This document shows positions 28,329 through 37,962 of a DNA stretch of 64,000 nt, in pieces. Source of the DNA: Mycolicibacter virginiensis (lineage in GTDB: Bacteria; Actinomycetota; Actinomycetes; Mycobacteriales; Mycobacteriaceae); NCBI RefSeq assembly GCF_022374935.2, contig NZ_CP092430.2:3906001-3970000 (forward strand), in the 5' to 3' direction. Within the stretch, counting starts at the first letter, position 1, and each line of letters starts with the position of its first letter. The position numbers and the translations under genes are program-made. The notes beneath the pieces are model-generated. The model was not told the origin of the DNA. It was given only the letters and a program-made list of their open reading frames with translations, and did no database searches.

Positions 28329-28925
28329 ATGGGCGGTACGCCGGGTCCGCACCCCCGCGCCGGGCGGCGCCGCTCCACCACGCCGCAGCACATCACCGAC
28401 GTGGCGATCGACCTGTTCGCCGCCCGCGGATTCGGCGAGGTCAGCGTTGATGACGTGGCGCAGGCCGCCGGCATCGGCCGTCGCACGGTGTTCCGGTACT
28501 ACGCCTCGAAGAACGCCATCCCGTGGGGCGACTTCGACGCGCACCTGCACCAGCTACGGGAACTGCTGGACGGTATCGAACCCGGAGCGCCACTCGGTGA
28601 CGCGCTGCGTGCGGCGCTGTTGGCGTTCAACACGTTCGGCGAGAGCGAGACGGCGCGCCACCGCCGGCGGATGCGGGTGATCCTGCAGACCGATGAGCTG
28701 CAGGCCTACTCGATGACGATGTACGCCGGCTGGCGCAGCGTCATCGCGGAGTTCGTGGCACGCCGGGCGGGTCTGGACCCTGATGACCTGCGGCCGCAGA
28801 CGGTGGCGTGGATGATGCTGGGGGTGGCGCTCAGCGCTTACGAACGCTGGCTCGGCGATGAGTCGCTGGTGTTGCCACAGGTTCTCGGCGACGCGTTCGA
28901 CGCGATCCGCGGCGGCCTGGACTGA
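28329..28925 (+). CDS. mftR: Mycofactocin locus TetR-family regulator MftR
   Basis: A 198-residue TetR-family protein. The N-terminal helix-turn-helix is [20 protein letters not shown] followed by [21 protein letters not shown], and the rest is the ligand-binding domain. It is the counterpart of Rv0691c. MftR is reported to repress the mft locus and to respond to long-chain acyl-CoA. Start ATG at 28329. It is convergent with the oxidoreductase gene 10 nt away. Confidence 0.94.
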   Translation: MGGTPGPHPRAGRRRSTTPQHITDVAIDLFAARGFGEVSVDDVAQAAGIGRRTVFRYYASKNAIPWGDFDAHLHQLRELLDGIEPGAPLGDALRAALLAFNTFGESETARHRRRMRVILQTDELQAYSMTMYAGWRSVIAEFVARRAGLDPDDLRPQTVAWMMLGVALSAYERWLGDESLVLPQVLGDAFDAIRGGLD

Positions 28926-28935
28926 GCGTCAGCAT

Positions 28936-29982
28936 CTACCCCGCGATATCGCGATAGGCGGCCACTACCGGCTCCAGCTCGTCAGGGGTGGCGCCGTGCA
29001 TGATCAGCGCGTCGGCGCCGTAGTCGAACTCCTGGCGGATGCGCTCGGCGCAGCGCCGCGCCGTACCGGTGGCCGCCGGCTGAAGCCACTCGTCGGGGAT
29101 CAACGTCGCGATGTGCTCGATCTGCGCGGCGCTGGCCTTGTGGTCGATACCGCCCGGAATCGACGTCACCACCGGGTCCTCGCGGAAGCGCTGCAGCACC
29201 GCCGGGTCCCAGTTGTTGGTGCGCACCAGCAGATCGCCGTAGCCCTGCAGGTAGGTGGCCAGCCGCGCCACGGTCTTTTTCAGCCGCAGCTCTTCGGGCA
29301 GGTGATCGCCCACCGTGGCGAAACACGACCACACCCGCACGCTCGCCGGGTCGCGGCCGGCTCGTTCCGCGGCGTCCTTCACCGTTTTCACGCTGCGCTG
29401 CAAGGTCTCCGGAGTGAAGTAGGTGTGCAGGATGACGTCGTCGAAGAACGCTCCGCCCAGCTCGAGCGTCTTCGGCCCGAATGCCACCAGCGCCAGCCGG
29501 ATGTCTTCGGCGAAGTCCGGGTCCAAGAACAGCACCTGATAGCGGCCGATCGGCCCGTCGTGGTTGAAGATCACCTCGCCTTGCCAGAGTCGGCGCATCA
29601 CCTGTGCGAAGTCGGCCATCTGCGCGGTGGTGACGTTCGGGATCCCGAATGCGGCGTACATGGCAGCCACGCCGCGGCCGATGCCCAGGGTGAACCGTCC
29701 CCGCGACAGTCGGTGCATGGTGGTTGCCCATGACGCGGTGATCAACGGATGGCGGGTGTTGTGATTGGTTGCCGCGGTGGCGATCTGCATCCGGCCGGTG
29801 ACCGCACACGCGGCCCCGACCAGCGACGATGCCTCTTTGACGTTCCAGCGTTCGGAGATGAACGCGGTCCCGAACCCGAGGTCCTCGCCACGGCGGGCTT
29901 CATCCATCAGCGCGGCCGGACCTTCCCCGCCGGCGCCGGCCAGCAAGTAGTAGCCCAGTTCGTCGAGGACCCGTTCAGTCAT
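28936..29982 (-). CDS. LLM-class F420-dependent oxidoreductase
   Basis: A 348-residue luciferase-like monooxygenase family protein (DEARRGEDLGFGTAFISERW, GRFTLGIGRGVAAMYAAFGI). Mycobacterial members mostly use F420 and are often linked to mycofactocin loci. The ATG at 29982 has AAGGGG 7-12 nt upstream, so 11 upstream open codons are excluded. Substrate unknown. It is divergent from the Rieske gene, with 159 nt between starts. Confidence 0.9.
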   Translation of the reverse strand: MTERVLDELGYYLLAGAGGEGPAALMDEARRGEDLGFGTAFISERWNVKEASSLVGAACAVTGRMQIATAATNHNTRHPLITASWATTMHRLSRGRFTLGIGRGVAAMYAAFGIPNVTTAQMADFAQVMRRLWQGEVIFNHDGPIGRYQVLFLDPDFAEDIRLALVAFGPKTLELGGAFFDDVILHTYFTPETLQRSVKTVKDAAERAGRDPASVRVWSCFATVGDHLPEELRLKKTVARLATYLQGYGDLLVRTNNWDPAVLQRFREDPVVTSIPGGIDHKASAAQIEHIATLIPDEWLQPAATGTARRCAERIRQEFDYGADALIMHGATPDELEPVVAAYRDIAG

Positions 29983-30099
29983 GCCCAAACCCCTTGCTTG
30001 TAGCCGCAATTCCACACCTCGGTGATCCTGCCGTCGATCACGCGGAACACGTTCGGCCGCCTTTCGTCGACACTTCCGCAGGGTTGCCTATCGATGGGT

Positions 30100-30117
30100 T
30101 TACGGTACGGTATTCAG
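30100..30117 (+). promoter_or_regulatory. Degenerate copy of the cluster palindrome before the Rieske gene
   Basis: The segment reads TTACGGTACGGTATTCAG, weakly matching the ACTGTAA-N3-TTACAGT motif found elsewhere in the cluster. It lies about 25 nt before the Rieske ATG. The match is poor and is listed only for its position. Confidence 0.25.
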
Positions 30118-30141
30118 TTGGATGCCGTGGGAGGAAATGCG

Positions 30142-31153
30142 ATGAAGGTTCCGTTCACCTGGAAGGTCACCGGCTGGTTCATGATCGGCTGGTCACCGGA
30201 GTTCGCCGCCGGAACGACCCGGGCCCTGCACTACTTCGGCGAGGACTTGGTCGCCTACCGCGACGCCGACGGCGAACTGCATGTGATGGAGGCGCACTGC
30301 AAGCACATGGGCGCCCACCTGGGCCACGGCGGCACGGTGGTCGAAGACCGCGTCGAGTGCCCGTTCCATGGCTGGCAGTGGGGCCCCGACGGCTGCAACA
30401 AATTCATCCCCTATCAGCCGGACCGGCCGAACAAGGCGTTGCGCCTGCGGGTCTACCCGGTCCGCGAACAGCACGGCTGCGTGTTCGCATGGCACCACCC
30501 CGACGGCGCCGAACCCCACTGGGAGATGCCCGACATCTTCGGCAAGTTTCCCCAGTTCACCGCCGGCCCGCAGGACTACTACCGGGCCTACCCGGAATTC
30601 TCCCGACGCCTGGAGGGCGAACCGGTCCACCCGCAGATCGTCGCCGAGAATGCCGCTGACAGCGCACATTTCCAGTACGTGCACCACGCGACGGTGACGC
30701 CGAGGGTGCTCGATTGGAAGATGGCCGACCAGGAATGGCAGTTCGTCGCAGGCTGGCCCGACGAGCGCGCCGACGACCCGGAGCAGATGGCGTTGCGGTT
30801 CCACAGCCATCTGTTCGGGCTTGGCGGGGCGATCAGCATCTTCGAGGGCGTGCAGCAGCATCGGCTGATCTTCACCTGCACCCCGGTCGACGAGGGCCGC
30901 TCGGACCTGTTCTATTCGATCTGGTGGCCGCGGATTCCCGGTGATGACTCCGAGGCACCGCCGGATGACGTGCGCGCGCGGGTCGAGAAGCAGTTCCTGA
31001 CCACCGTCGAAGACGACCTGGGAATCTGGCGCTACCAGCGCTACATCCAGAATCCGGCACTGTCCAAAGTCGACGCGAAACCCGTTTATGACGCTGCGGA
31101 AATGGGCTACACAGTTTTACGATGTGCCGCCCACCGAGGCCGTCTTGAGATGA
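30142..31153 (+). CDS. Rieske 2Fe-2S oxygenase, frameshifted near the 3' end
   Basis: The oxygenase component of a Rieske non-heme iron enzyme, about 336 residues if repaired, in the KshA style. The Rieske centre is CKHMGAHLGHGG and CPFHGWQWGPDG (residues 54-80), and the iron-site helix AENAADSAHFQYVHHATVT follows. GGGAGG precedes the ATG. After codon AAA at 31078-31080 the frame breaks: with one C fewer in the CCC at 31081-31083 the sequence reads KPFMTLRKWATQFYDVPPTE and ends at TGA 31151-31153, overlapping the next ATG. As given, the frame instead runs on into the downstream gene. Either a sequencing error or a real mutation. Confidence 0.88.
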
Positions 31154-31767
31154 CCGCCGGGCTGGCGGACCTGGTAGCGCCTGCGCACACCGCACTGATC
31201 ACCCAGGAGCTGCAGGGCGCGGTGGTGGGGCCCGACGCCGGCTTGGCGGCCCTCGCCGACGAGGCGCGCCGTGAGGCATTGCCCAACATCAGCCGGCTGC
31301 TGCCGGCGGCGCGGTCGGTCGGCGTTGCGGTGGTGCACTGCCTGGTGCACCGTCGCCCGGACGGCTTGGGTTCCAACCACAACGCGCGGTTGTTTTCCGC
31401 CGGCCGCCGCGCGGTGCGCATCGATCCGGGCAGCGCCGGTGCCACCCTGCTGCCCGAGTTCGGGCCGGAGCCGGCTGACCTGGTACTCAGCCGCTACCAC
31501 GGCCTCGGGCCGATGGGCGGAACCGATCTGGATGCGATCCTGCGCAACCTGGGAATATCCACCGTTGTCGCGGTGGGGGTCTCGCTGAACGTCGCCATCC
31601 CCAACCTGGTGATGGACGCGATCAACGCCGCCTACCGCGTGGTGGTGCCCCGCGACGCGGTGGCCGGTGTCCCGGCCGAGTACGGTGCTGCCATCATCGA
31701 CAACACGCTGTCGCTGCTGGCGACGATCACCACCACACAGGAGCTGATGGACACGTGGCAACCCTGA
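31150..31767 (+). CDS. Isochorismatase-like cysteine hydrolase family protein, catalytic Cys missing
   Basis: A 205-residue isochorismatase-fold protein (ALITQELQGAVVGPDAGLAAL at the start, VHCLVHRRPDG, then LGISTVVAVGVSLNVAIPNL). In active cysteine hydrolases the nucleophile sits in a TN-x-C-V motif; here the corresponding segment is SLNVAI, so the cysteine seems to be alanine, and the first Asp is Glu. It may not be a hydrolase. The ATG overlaps the repaired Rieske stop (ATGA) and the 3' end overlaps the acyl-CoA synthetase by 13 nt, so all three look translationally coupled. Confidence 0.85.
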   Translation: MTAGLADLVAPAHTALITQELQGAVVGPDAGLAALADEARREALPNISRLLPAARSVGVAVVHCLVHRRPDGLGSNHNARLFSAGRRAVRIDPGSAGATLLPEFGPEPADLVLSRYHGLGPMGGTDLDAILRNLGISTVVAVGVSLNVAIPNLVMDAINAAYRVVVPRDAVAGVPAEYGAAIIDNTLSLLATITTTQELMDTWQP

Positions 31768-33404
31768 CCCAGTTCACCGTGCCGGAGGTCACCGACGCCG
31801 TGGCCGCGGCGATTCCCGACCGCGACATGATCATCCAGGGCGACCGACGCTACACCTATGCGCAGATCCTCGAGCGGTCCAACCGGCTGGCGTCCTACCT
31901 GCACTCTCGCGGGCTGGGGTGCCACACGCCGCGGTCGGACCTGTCTGCGCACGAGACCGGCCAGGATCTGTTGGGGATCTACGCCTACAACGGCAACGAG
32001 TTCGTCGAGACCCTGCTGGGCAGCTTCCGGGCCCGGGTGGCGCCGTTCAACGTCAACTACCGCTACGTGCGCAAGGAATTGGCCTACCTGCTGGCTGATT
32101 CCGGCGCCACCGCGCTGGTATATCACGCCGCGTTCGCCCCCACCCTGGCCGAGGTGCTCCCCGAGCTTCCCCAGCTCAAGGTGCTGATCCAGATCGCCGA
32201 CGACTCCGGCAACGCCCTGCTCGACGGGGCGGTCGACTACGAGACGGTGCTGGCGGAAAGCTCCCCGGAGCCGCCGCCGGTGCAACCCTCGCCCGACGAC
32301 CTGTATGTGCTCTACACCGGTGGCACCACCGGGATGCCCAAGGGCGTGCTCTGGCGTCAGCACGACATCTTCATGGGCTCGTTCGGTGGCCGCAACTTGA
32401 TGACCGCCGAAGAGGTCAGCTCCATCGATGACATCGTGGGGCCGGCCGGGGCGAACCCGGGGATCAAGCTGATGATCCTGCCGCCGCTGATCCACGGCGC
32501 CGCGCAGTGGGCCGTGATGACCGCAATCAACACTGGCCAAACCCTGGTCTTCCCTTCGGTTGTGGACCATTTCGACGCCGATGACGTGGTACGCGCCATA
32601 GAGCGGGAAAAAGTGATGTCGGTGACCGTGGTCGGCGACGCGATGGCCCGGCCGCTGCTGGATGCGATCCGCAAGGGCAGCGCCGACGTGTCGTCGCTGC
32701 TGGTGGTGGCCAACGGCGGCGCCCTGCTGACGCCATATGTCAAACAGCAGATCGTCGAGACCCTGCCCGGCGCCATGGTGATCGACGGGGTCGGCTCGTC
32801 GGAGACCGGCGCCCAGATGCGTCACATGTCGACCTCGGGTGCCGTCTCCACCGGAACCTTCGCCGGCGGACCGGACACCTGCGTGGTGGCCGAGGACCTA
32901 GGGGCCGTGCTGCAACCCGGGCACGACGGGCTGGGCTGGCTCGGCCAGCGCGGCTACGTCCCGCTGGGTTACAAGGGCGATGCAACCAAGACCGCCGCGA
33001 CGTTCCCGGTGATCGACGGGGCGCGCTTCGCCGTTCCCGGCGACCGGGCCCGGCACCTGGACGACGGTTCGATCGAGCTGCTCGGCCGGGATTCGGTGAC
33101 GATCAACTCCGGTGGGGAGAAGATCTTCGCCGAGGAAGTCGAGACGGCGCTCGCCTCACATCCGGGTGTCGTCGACGTGGTGGTCGCGGGCCGGCCCAGT
33201 GAACGCTGGGGCCAGGAGGTGGTGGCCGTGGTGGCCCTTGCCGAGAATGCCGCCGTCACGGCCGCCGAACTCATCGAGCACGCCGGCGGGTCACTGGCCC
33301 GCTACAAGCTGCCCAAAGCAGTCGTGTTCCGGTCGACGATCGTGCGCAGCCCGGCCGGCAAGGCCGACTACCGGTGGGCGCGCGAACAGGCCGAGCAGGG
33401 CTAG
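31755..33404 (+). CDS. Acyl-CoA synthetase (FadD-type)
   Basis: A 549-residue ANL-superfamily ligase read from GTG. The AMP-binding P-loop is VLYTGGTTGMPKGVLWRQHD, the later motifs are DGVGSSETGAQ and GRDSVTINSGGEKIFAEEVE, and the C-terminal catalytic lysine is in SPAGKADYRW. It should activate a carboxylic acid to its CoA thioester. It resembles the second ligase of this cluster (58124-59743). Coupled to the upstream gene and convergent with the aldehyde dehydrogenase, 5 nt away. Confidence 0.93.
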   Translation: MATLTQFTVPEVTDAVAAAIPDRDMIIQGDRRYTYAQILERSNRLASYLHSRGLGCHTPRSDLSAHETGQDLLGIYAYNGNEFVETLLGSFRARVAPFNVNYRYVRKELAYLLADSGATALVYHAAFAPTLAEVLPELPQLKVLIQIADDSGNALLDGAVDYETVLAESSPEPPPVQPSPDDLYVLYTGGTTGMPKGVLWRQHDIFMGSFGGRNLMTAEEVSSIDDIVGPAGANPGIKLMILPPLIHGAAQWAVMTAINTGQTLVFPSVVDHFDADDVVRAIEREKVMSVTVVGDAMARPLLDAIRKGSADVSSLLVVANGGALLTPYVKQQIVETLPGAMVIDGVGSSETGAQMRHMSTSGAVSTGTFAGGPDTCVVAEDLGAVLQPGHDGLGWLGQRGYVPLGYKGDATKTAATFPVIDGARFAVPGDRARHLDDGSIELLGRDSVTINSGGEKIFAEEVETALASHPGVVDVVVAGRPSERWGQEVVAVVALAENAAVTAAELIEHAGGSLARYKLPKAVVFRSTIVRSPAGKADYRWAREQAEQG

Positions 33405-33409
33405 CGTCG

Positions 33410-34858
33410 TCAGCCGCGTTTGATCCGCCGGCGAGTCCGGTTGCGCGCCGAGCGCAGCATCGCGTCGGCGTAGAAGCGCATCGCGGGCCGAAACGGCGGC
33501 GCCGCACTGCCGGTCATGCTGAACGGCAGGTCGGAGCCCACCACGGTCCGGTAGTGGCTGAACGCGTCAAAACCCGCCTTGCCGTGGTAGGCGCCCATGC
33601 CGCTGCGACCCACCCCGCCGAACGGTGCCCCCGACGGAATCATCTGTGCGGCAAAGTCGTTGCGGGCCACTCCACCGCTTCGGGTGCGCTGCACGAAGGA
33701 CCGGAATCCCTTGCCGCCCGGACCGAACCAGTAGGCGACCAGCGGGGCGGGGCGCGAGTTAATCGTCTCGATTGCTTCGTCGAGGGTGCCATAGCCCTGC
33801 ACCATGAGCACCGGACCGAAGATCTCCTCGTCGGAGATGCGCATGGTCGCATCGGCGCCGCGCACCAGGGTGGGGGCGATCTTGCGGGAAGCGCGATCCG
33901 GCAGCGCCTCCCCGTCGGGCGCGACGGTCTCTACCACGGCGCCGCGGTCGCGCGCGTCGTCGATCAGACCCAGCACCCGGTCGAAGTTGGCTTCGTTGAC
34001 ACTTGAGCAGTAGTCGCCATTGGTCAGGATCGTCGGGAACATGTCCCGCAACGTTTGCCGGGCGACATCGACGAATGCGTCGACGTCGCGCTCGGGCACC
34101 AGGACATAGTCCGGGCACACGCAGACCTGACCGCCGTTGACCATGCGGGCTGCCGCGATCCGCTTCGCCGATCGCGCGATATCGGCGCCGGGCGCCACCA
34201 CGACGGGGTTCTTCCCGCCCAGTTCCAAGGTCACTGGGACCAGGTTGTCCGCGGCAGCGCGCTGCACCAGCGCACCCACCGACGGCGAACCGGTGAAGAA
34301 GACGTGATCGAACGGCAGCCCAGCGAACGCGGCCGCCACATCAGCGCCGCCGGTGATGACGGCGAATTCGTTCTCGTCGAAGTACTTCGGTGCCAGGTGC
34401 GCCATCAGCTCGGCGGTGTGCGAGGTGATCTCAGACATTTTGACCATCACCCGATTGCCCGCCGCGAAGGCTGCCGCCGCCGGCACCACCACCAATTGCA
34501 GCGGGAAATTCCACGGCCCGATGATGCCCACCACGCCAAGCGGACTGGGCCGCACCTCGGCATGCAATCCGACCAGCCGGGCCGCACGCAGCAGCTTGCT
34601 GGGACGCATCCATTGTCGGACATGCGATCTGGTGTGCTCGACCACGGGGACGATGCCGATCATCTCGGTGGCCAGTGAGGCCGCGCGTGACCGGGTGCCG
34701 AAATCTTGTGCCATCGCCTCGGTGAAGGCGTCGACGTTTTCGAGCACCATCGCCAGCAACCGATCGATGCGGTTGCGCCGGACCGCGGCACCCGGCGGCC
34801 CGTCGTCGGTGAAGGATCGCCGCTGCTTCTCCAGCAGACTCGCCAGCTCGGCGGTCAC
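33410..34858 (-). CDS. Aldehyde dehydrogenase
   Basis: A 482-residue NAD(P)-dependent aldehyde dehydrogenase of the coniferyl/fatty aldehyde type. It has GVVGIIGPWNFPLQLVVVP, FFTGSPSVGALV, the glutamate in TLELGGKNPVVV and the catalytic cysteine in NGGQVCVCPDYVLV. The GTG at 34858 overlaps the stop of the upstream dehydrogenase (GTGA), marking a coupled pair. It ends with a basic tail (RNRTRRRIKRG). Confidence 0.93.
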   Translation of the reverse strand: MTAELASLLEKQRRSFTDDGPPGAAVRRNRIDRLLAMVLENVDAFTEAMAQDFGTRSRAASLATEMIGIVPVVEHTRSHVRQWMRPSKLLRAARLVGLHAEVRPSPLGVVGIIGPWNFPLQLVVVPAAAAFAAGNRVMVKMSEITSHTAELMAHLAPKYFDENEFAVITGGADVAAAFAGLPFDHVFFTGSPSVGALVQRAAADNLVPVTLELGGKNPVVVAPGADIARSAKRIAAARMVNGGQVCVCPDYVLVPERDVDAFVDVARQTLRDMFPTILTNGDYCSSVNEANFDRVLGLIDDARDRGAVVETVAPDGEALPDRASRKIAPTLVRGADATMRISDEEIFGPVLMVQGYGTLDEAIETINSRPAPLVAYWFGPGGKGFRSFVQRTRSGGVARNDFAAQMIPSGAPFGGVGRSGMGAYHGKAGFDAFSHYRTVVGSDLPFSMTGSAAPPFRPAMRFYADAMLRSARNRTRRRIKRG

Positions 34859-35673
34859 GACAGGTCCAGCGGCCCGTTTTGTGCCACGGTCTGCAGCTGA
34901 CCCAGTTCCACGCCACGGTCGGCAGCCGCTTCGATGCAGGCCGCAACGTCCTTGCGCATGAAGGGTGCAACGACTTTGGCGAAGCTGTCCACGCCACCGG
35001 CCGATTGCACGTATCCCGCGGCCCGGCTGCCGCCGCTGCACTGCGCCAGCGCCTCGAACAGGCTGGTATCGCGCACGCCGAGGTTCTTGCCCAGCTCGAC
35101 CGCGGCGGCGACCAGTTGCGCGTTCGCGGCGAACAGCACGTTGTTGATCAGCTTGAGGTTGAGCGCGGTGCCCAGTGCCCCGGTAAGGATCACCGGGTCG
35201 GCGTAGGCCGCCAAGACCGATTGCGCGCGGGCCACCGCGTCGTCGGGGCCGCCGAGCAGCACGGTCAGCCTGCCGGCCTCGATGTCATGAGCGCCGCCGC
35301 TGACCGGAGCATCCACCAGCGCCGGGCCGTTCGGGAACTCCGCCGCCAGTGCGGTCAGCGTGCTCACCGTCCCGGTGGTGTGGGAAACCACGACCGTGCT
35401 GGAGTCGGCATTGGCCAGCAAGCCGTCGGCGCCGCCGGCGACCTCGAGCAGTTGTGCGTCGGAGAACAGGCAGCTGATCACGACGCCGGCATCGCGGGCG
35501 GCCGCGGCGATCGACTCCACTGGCACGGCGCCGGCGGCGTCGAGCCGTTCGCGCACCTCGGGCCGTCGGGCATAGACCTGAACCCGATGCCCGGCGGCGA
35601 CAAGGCGCGCGACCATCGGTTCGCCCATCTGGCCGGCTCCCACGAATCCGACGACCTGGCCCGTTGTGCTCAT
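34855..35673 (-). CDS. NAD(P)-dependent beta-hydroxyacid dehydrogenase (3-hydroxyisobutyrate type)
   Basis: A 272-residue member of the 6-phosphogluconate/3-hydroxyisobutyrate dehydrogenase family. The Rossmann motif VGFVGAGQMGEPMVARLVAA is at residues 8-27, the substrate motif is VDAPVSGGAHDIEAGRL and the catalytic lysine lies in LNLKLINNVLF. It would oxidise a beta-hydroxy acid. Start ATG at 35673 preceded by GAGGAG; the longer upstream frame is arginine-rich and non-coding in style. Divergent from the SDR gene. Confidence 0.92.
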   Translation of the reverse strand: MSTTGQVVGFVGAGQMGEPMVARLVAAGHRVQVYARRPEVRERLDAAGAVPVESIAAAARDAGVVISCLFSDAQLLEVAGGADGLLANADSSTVVVSHTTGTVSTLTALAAEFPNGPALVDAPVSGGAHDIEAGRLTVLLGGPDDAVARAQSVLAAYADPVILTGALGTALNLKLINNVLFAANAQLVAAAVELGKNLGVRDTSLFEALAQCSGGSRAAGYVQSAGGVDSFAKVVAPFMRKDVAACIEAAADRGVELGQLQTVAQNGPLDLS

Positions 35674-35798
35674 TCTCGGCTCCTCAAGGCAGCTTTCGGC
35701 TATCCGGTAAGGGCAACCGTAGCATTGTCCGCGAGCGCCGAATTCGTTACAGTCGTGCTTACTGTCGACTTTTCGGGTACACCAGAAGGCTGGCGAGG

Positions 35799-36584
35799 AT
35801 GACCAACCCGCAGCGCAAGGTCGTGGTCGTGGGCGCGGGGTCGGGAATCGGCGCCGCCACCGCCGCGCACTTCTACGAGCGCGGAGATTTCGTTCTCGCC
35901 GTCGACGTACACACCCACCACACGCCGGCATCGCAATACGCCAACTGCGACCTCCGGGATGCCGCGGCCATCGCGGAGTTCGCCGCCGAGATCGGTGACG
36001 ACTGGGATCTGTTGGCTCATGTCGCCGGCGTACCTGGCACCGCATCGGCCGCCGACGTGCTGACGGTCAACTACCTGGGCATGCGGCTGATGACCGAGGG
36101 CCTGCTGCCGCGGCTTCGTCGCGGCGGGGCGGTGGTCGCAGTGGCATCGACGGCGGCACTCGGGTGGGACCAGCGCATCTCGGTGCTCAACGGCCTACTC
36201 GAAGCGACAGACGCGCAGGCCGTCCAGCGCTGGCAGGCTAGCCAGGACCCGGCCTATCCTATCTACAGCACCTCCAAGCAGGCCATGATCCTGTACGCCA
36301 AGCGGCGCGCCGCGACCGCGCACGCCGAGTACGGCGTGCGAATCAACACCGTGAGCCCGGGCCCCGTCGAAACGCCGATCCTGCCCGACTTCGAACAGTC
36401 GATGGGCAAACAGACGCTCGACACCGTACGCGCCACCGTCGGCCGGCACGCCGGCGTCGACGACATCGTCCCGGTGATCGACTTCCTGGGCTCCCCCGCC
36501 GCCGGCTGGATCACCGGCCAAGACGTTCTCGTCGACGGCGGCTTCATCAACGCGATCACCGCCGGCACACCCATCCCCACATAG
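35799..36584 (+). CDS. Short-chain dehydrogenase/reductase (hydroxysteroid dehydrogenase-like)
   Basis: A 261-residue classical SDR: VVVVGAGSGIGAATAAHF cofactor motif, AHVAGVPG, and the catalytic YSTSK with an upstream serine (VASTAAL). The gap between YSTSK and the serine holds an insertion of the type seen in 3-alpha-hydroxysteroid dehydrogenases. The ATG at 35799 follows GCGAGG. The P450 gene follows after 23 nt in the same direction. Confidence 0.9.
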   Translation: MTNPQRKVVVVGAGSGIGAATAAHFYERGDFVLAVDVHTHHTPASQYANCDLRDAAAIAEFAAEIGDDWDLLAHVAGVPGTASAADVLTVNYLGMRLMTEGLLPRLRRGGAVVAVASTAALGWDQRISVLNGLLEATDAQAVQRWQASQDPAYPIYSTSKQAMILYAKRRAATAHAEYGVRINTVSPGPVETPILPDFEQSMGKQTLDTVRATVGRHAGVDDIVPVIDFLGSPAAGWITGQDVLVDGGFINAITAGTPIPT

Positions 36585-36607
36585 GGCCAACCTTCCGAGA
36601 GGAAACC

Positions 36608-37888
36608 ATGACAATCGATTCGTCACCTGCCGCACCGATTTCCCCACACCCCTACCATCGCCTCGACATCTCTGAAACCGAGTTCTGGGGCAAGGACTTC
36701 CGGACCCGGGACGAGACGTTCGCGACGCTGCGCAACGAACCGGGCCTCACGTGGCACCGGCCGATAGATGCCGTGTTCCCCCACCAGGAGACCGGCTACT
36801 GGGCGGCAACCCGGCACGCCGACGTCAAGTTCATCAGCCAGCACGAAGAGCTGTTCTGTTCCCGCGAAGGCGTCAGCGTCGACCCGATGCCGGCGGAGAT
36901 CCAGCGCAACATGACGTTCTTTCTGGCGATGGACCCGCCGGAGCACACCCGGTACCGCAAGCTCATCAGTTCGGGCTTCACACCGCGGCAGGTCCGACGC
37001 ATCGAGGATCAGATCAAGGCCAACTCCCGCAGCATCGTCGACGACCTGTTGACCCAATTGCGCAGTGGAGACCAGATCGACTTCGTCACAAGCTGTTCCG
37101 GCCAACTGCCGATGCGCACCGTCTCCGACATGATCGGCATCGACCCGGCCGACCAGCAGAAGGTCGCCTACGCCGCCGAATGCCTGTTCAGCGGGAGCGA
37201 CGACGAGTACGCCTCACTGGAGGAGCGGGCGGTGCACGTCATGACGCAGCTGGGCGTGCTGGCCGGCTCCGGCGTCGAGCTGGCGCAGCGCCGCCGTGCC
37301 GAACCGCACGATGACCTGATGACCGAGTTGGTCAATGCCGAGGTCGACGGCCATCGTCTCACCGACGCCGACCTCGGCTCCTTCATGGTGCTGCTGGGCT
37401 CTGCGGGCAACGACACCACCAAGCAGGCCACCACGCACGCATTCAAGGCCCTCGTCGAACATCCCGAGCAGCGCGCCTGGCTACTGGCCGACTACGAGAA
37501 TCGGATCGGCGGGGCGGTCGAGGAATTCGTGCGCTGGGCGACACCGGTACTCGCCTTCGCCCGCCACGCGGTGGTGGACACCGAGGTCGCCGGGACCGAG
37601 ATCAAGGCCGGCGAGAAGGTGGCGCTGTACTACTGCTCGGCCAACCGCGACGAGTCGGTGTTCGACCGGCCGCATGAGTTCGACCTCACCCGCACCACCA
37701 ACCCCCACCTGGGCTTCGGCGGCGGTGGTGCGCACTACTGCCTGGGAACCCACGTCGCCCGGATGGAGCTGCGGCACCTGTTCTACGAGCTGCTCACCCG
37801 GTTGCCCGACGTCACCCTCGGCGAGCCGGAATACCTGCAGAGCACCTTCGTGCACGGCATCAAGCGGATGCCGATCAGCCTGGCCTGA
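36608..37888 (+). CDS. Cytochrome P450
   Basis: A 426-residue P450. I-helix LLGSAGNDTTKQATTHAF, ExxR in EEFVRWATP, and heme loop FGGGGAHYCLGTHVARMELR. This set is like the mycobacterial sterol and fatty-acid hydroxylase P450s. GAGAGGAAACC lies just before the ATG. It probably shares a transcript with the upstream SDR. No ferredoxin gene is adjacent. Confidence 0.95.
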   Translation: MTIDSSPAAPISPHPYHRLDISETEFWGKDFRTRDETFATLRNEPGLTWHRPIDAVFPHQETGYWAATRHADVKFISQHEELFCSREGVSVDPMPAEIQRNMTFFLAMDPPEHTRYRKLISSGFTPRQVRRIEDQIKANSRSIVDDLLTQLRSGDQIDFVTSCSGQLPMRTVSDMIGIDPADQQKVAYAAECLFSGSDDEYASLEERAVHVMTQLGVLAGSGVELAQRRRAEPHDDLMTELVNAEVDGHRLTDADLGSFMVLLGSAGNDTTKQATTHAFKALVEHPEQRAWLLADYENRIGGAVEEFVRWATPVLAFARHAVVDTEVAGTEIKAGEKVALYYCSANRDESVFDRPHEFDLTRTTNPHLGFGGGGAHYCLGTHVARMELRHLFYELLTRLPDVTLGEPEYLQSTFVHGIKRMPISLA

Positions 37889-37915
37889 CGCTGGTGCGAT
37901 ACTTGCTTAGTCATT

Positions 37916-37934
37916 TACTGTAACCTTTACAGTA
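37916..37934 (+). promoter_or_regulatory. Perfect operator palindrome TACTGTAA-N3-TTACAGTA
   Basis: A 19-bp perfect palindrome (spacer CCT) between the two P450 genes, 28 nt before the GTG of the second P450. Best copy of a motif that recurs through the 30-64 kb cluster. Likely the operator of a TetR-family repressor. Confidence 0.7.
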
Positions 37935-37962
37935 TGTTGCTACGCCCGACGGGAGATCAGCC

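Noticed and set aside
35737..35775. Further operator copy between the 3-hydroxyisobutyrate-type dehydrogenase and the SDR
   Set aside because: TTACAGT and TTACTGT half-sites are present, but their spacing and orientation do not fit the N3 palindrome.
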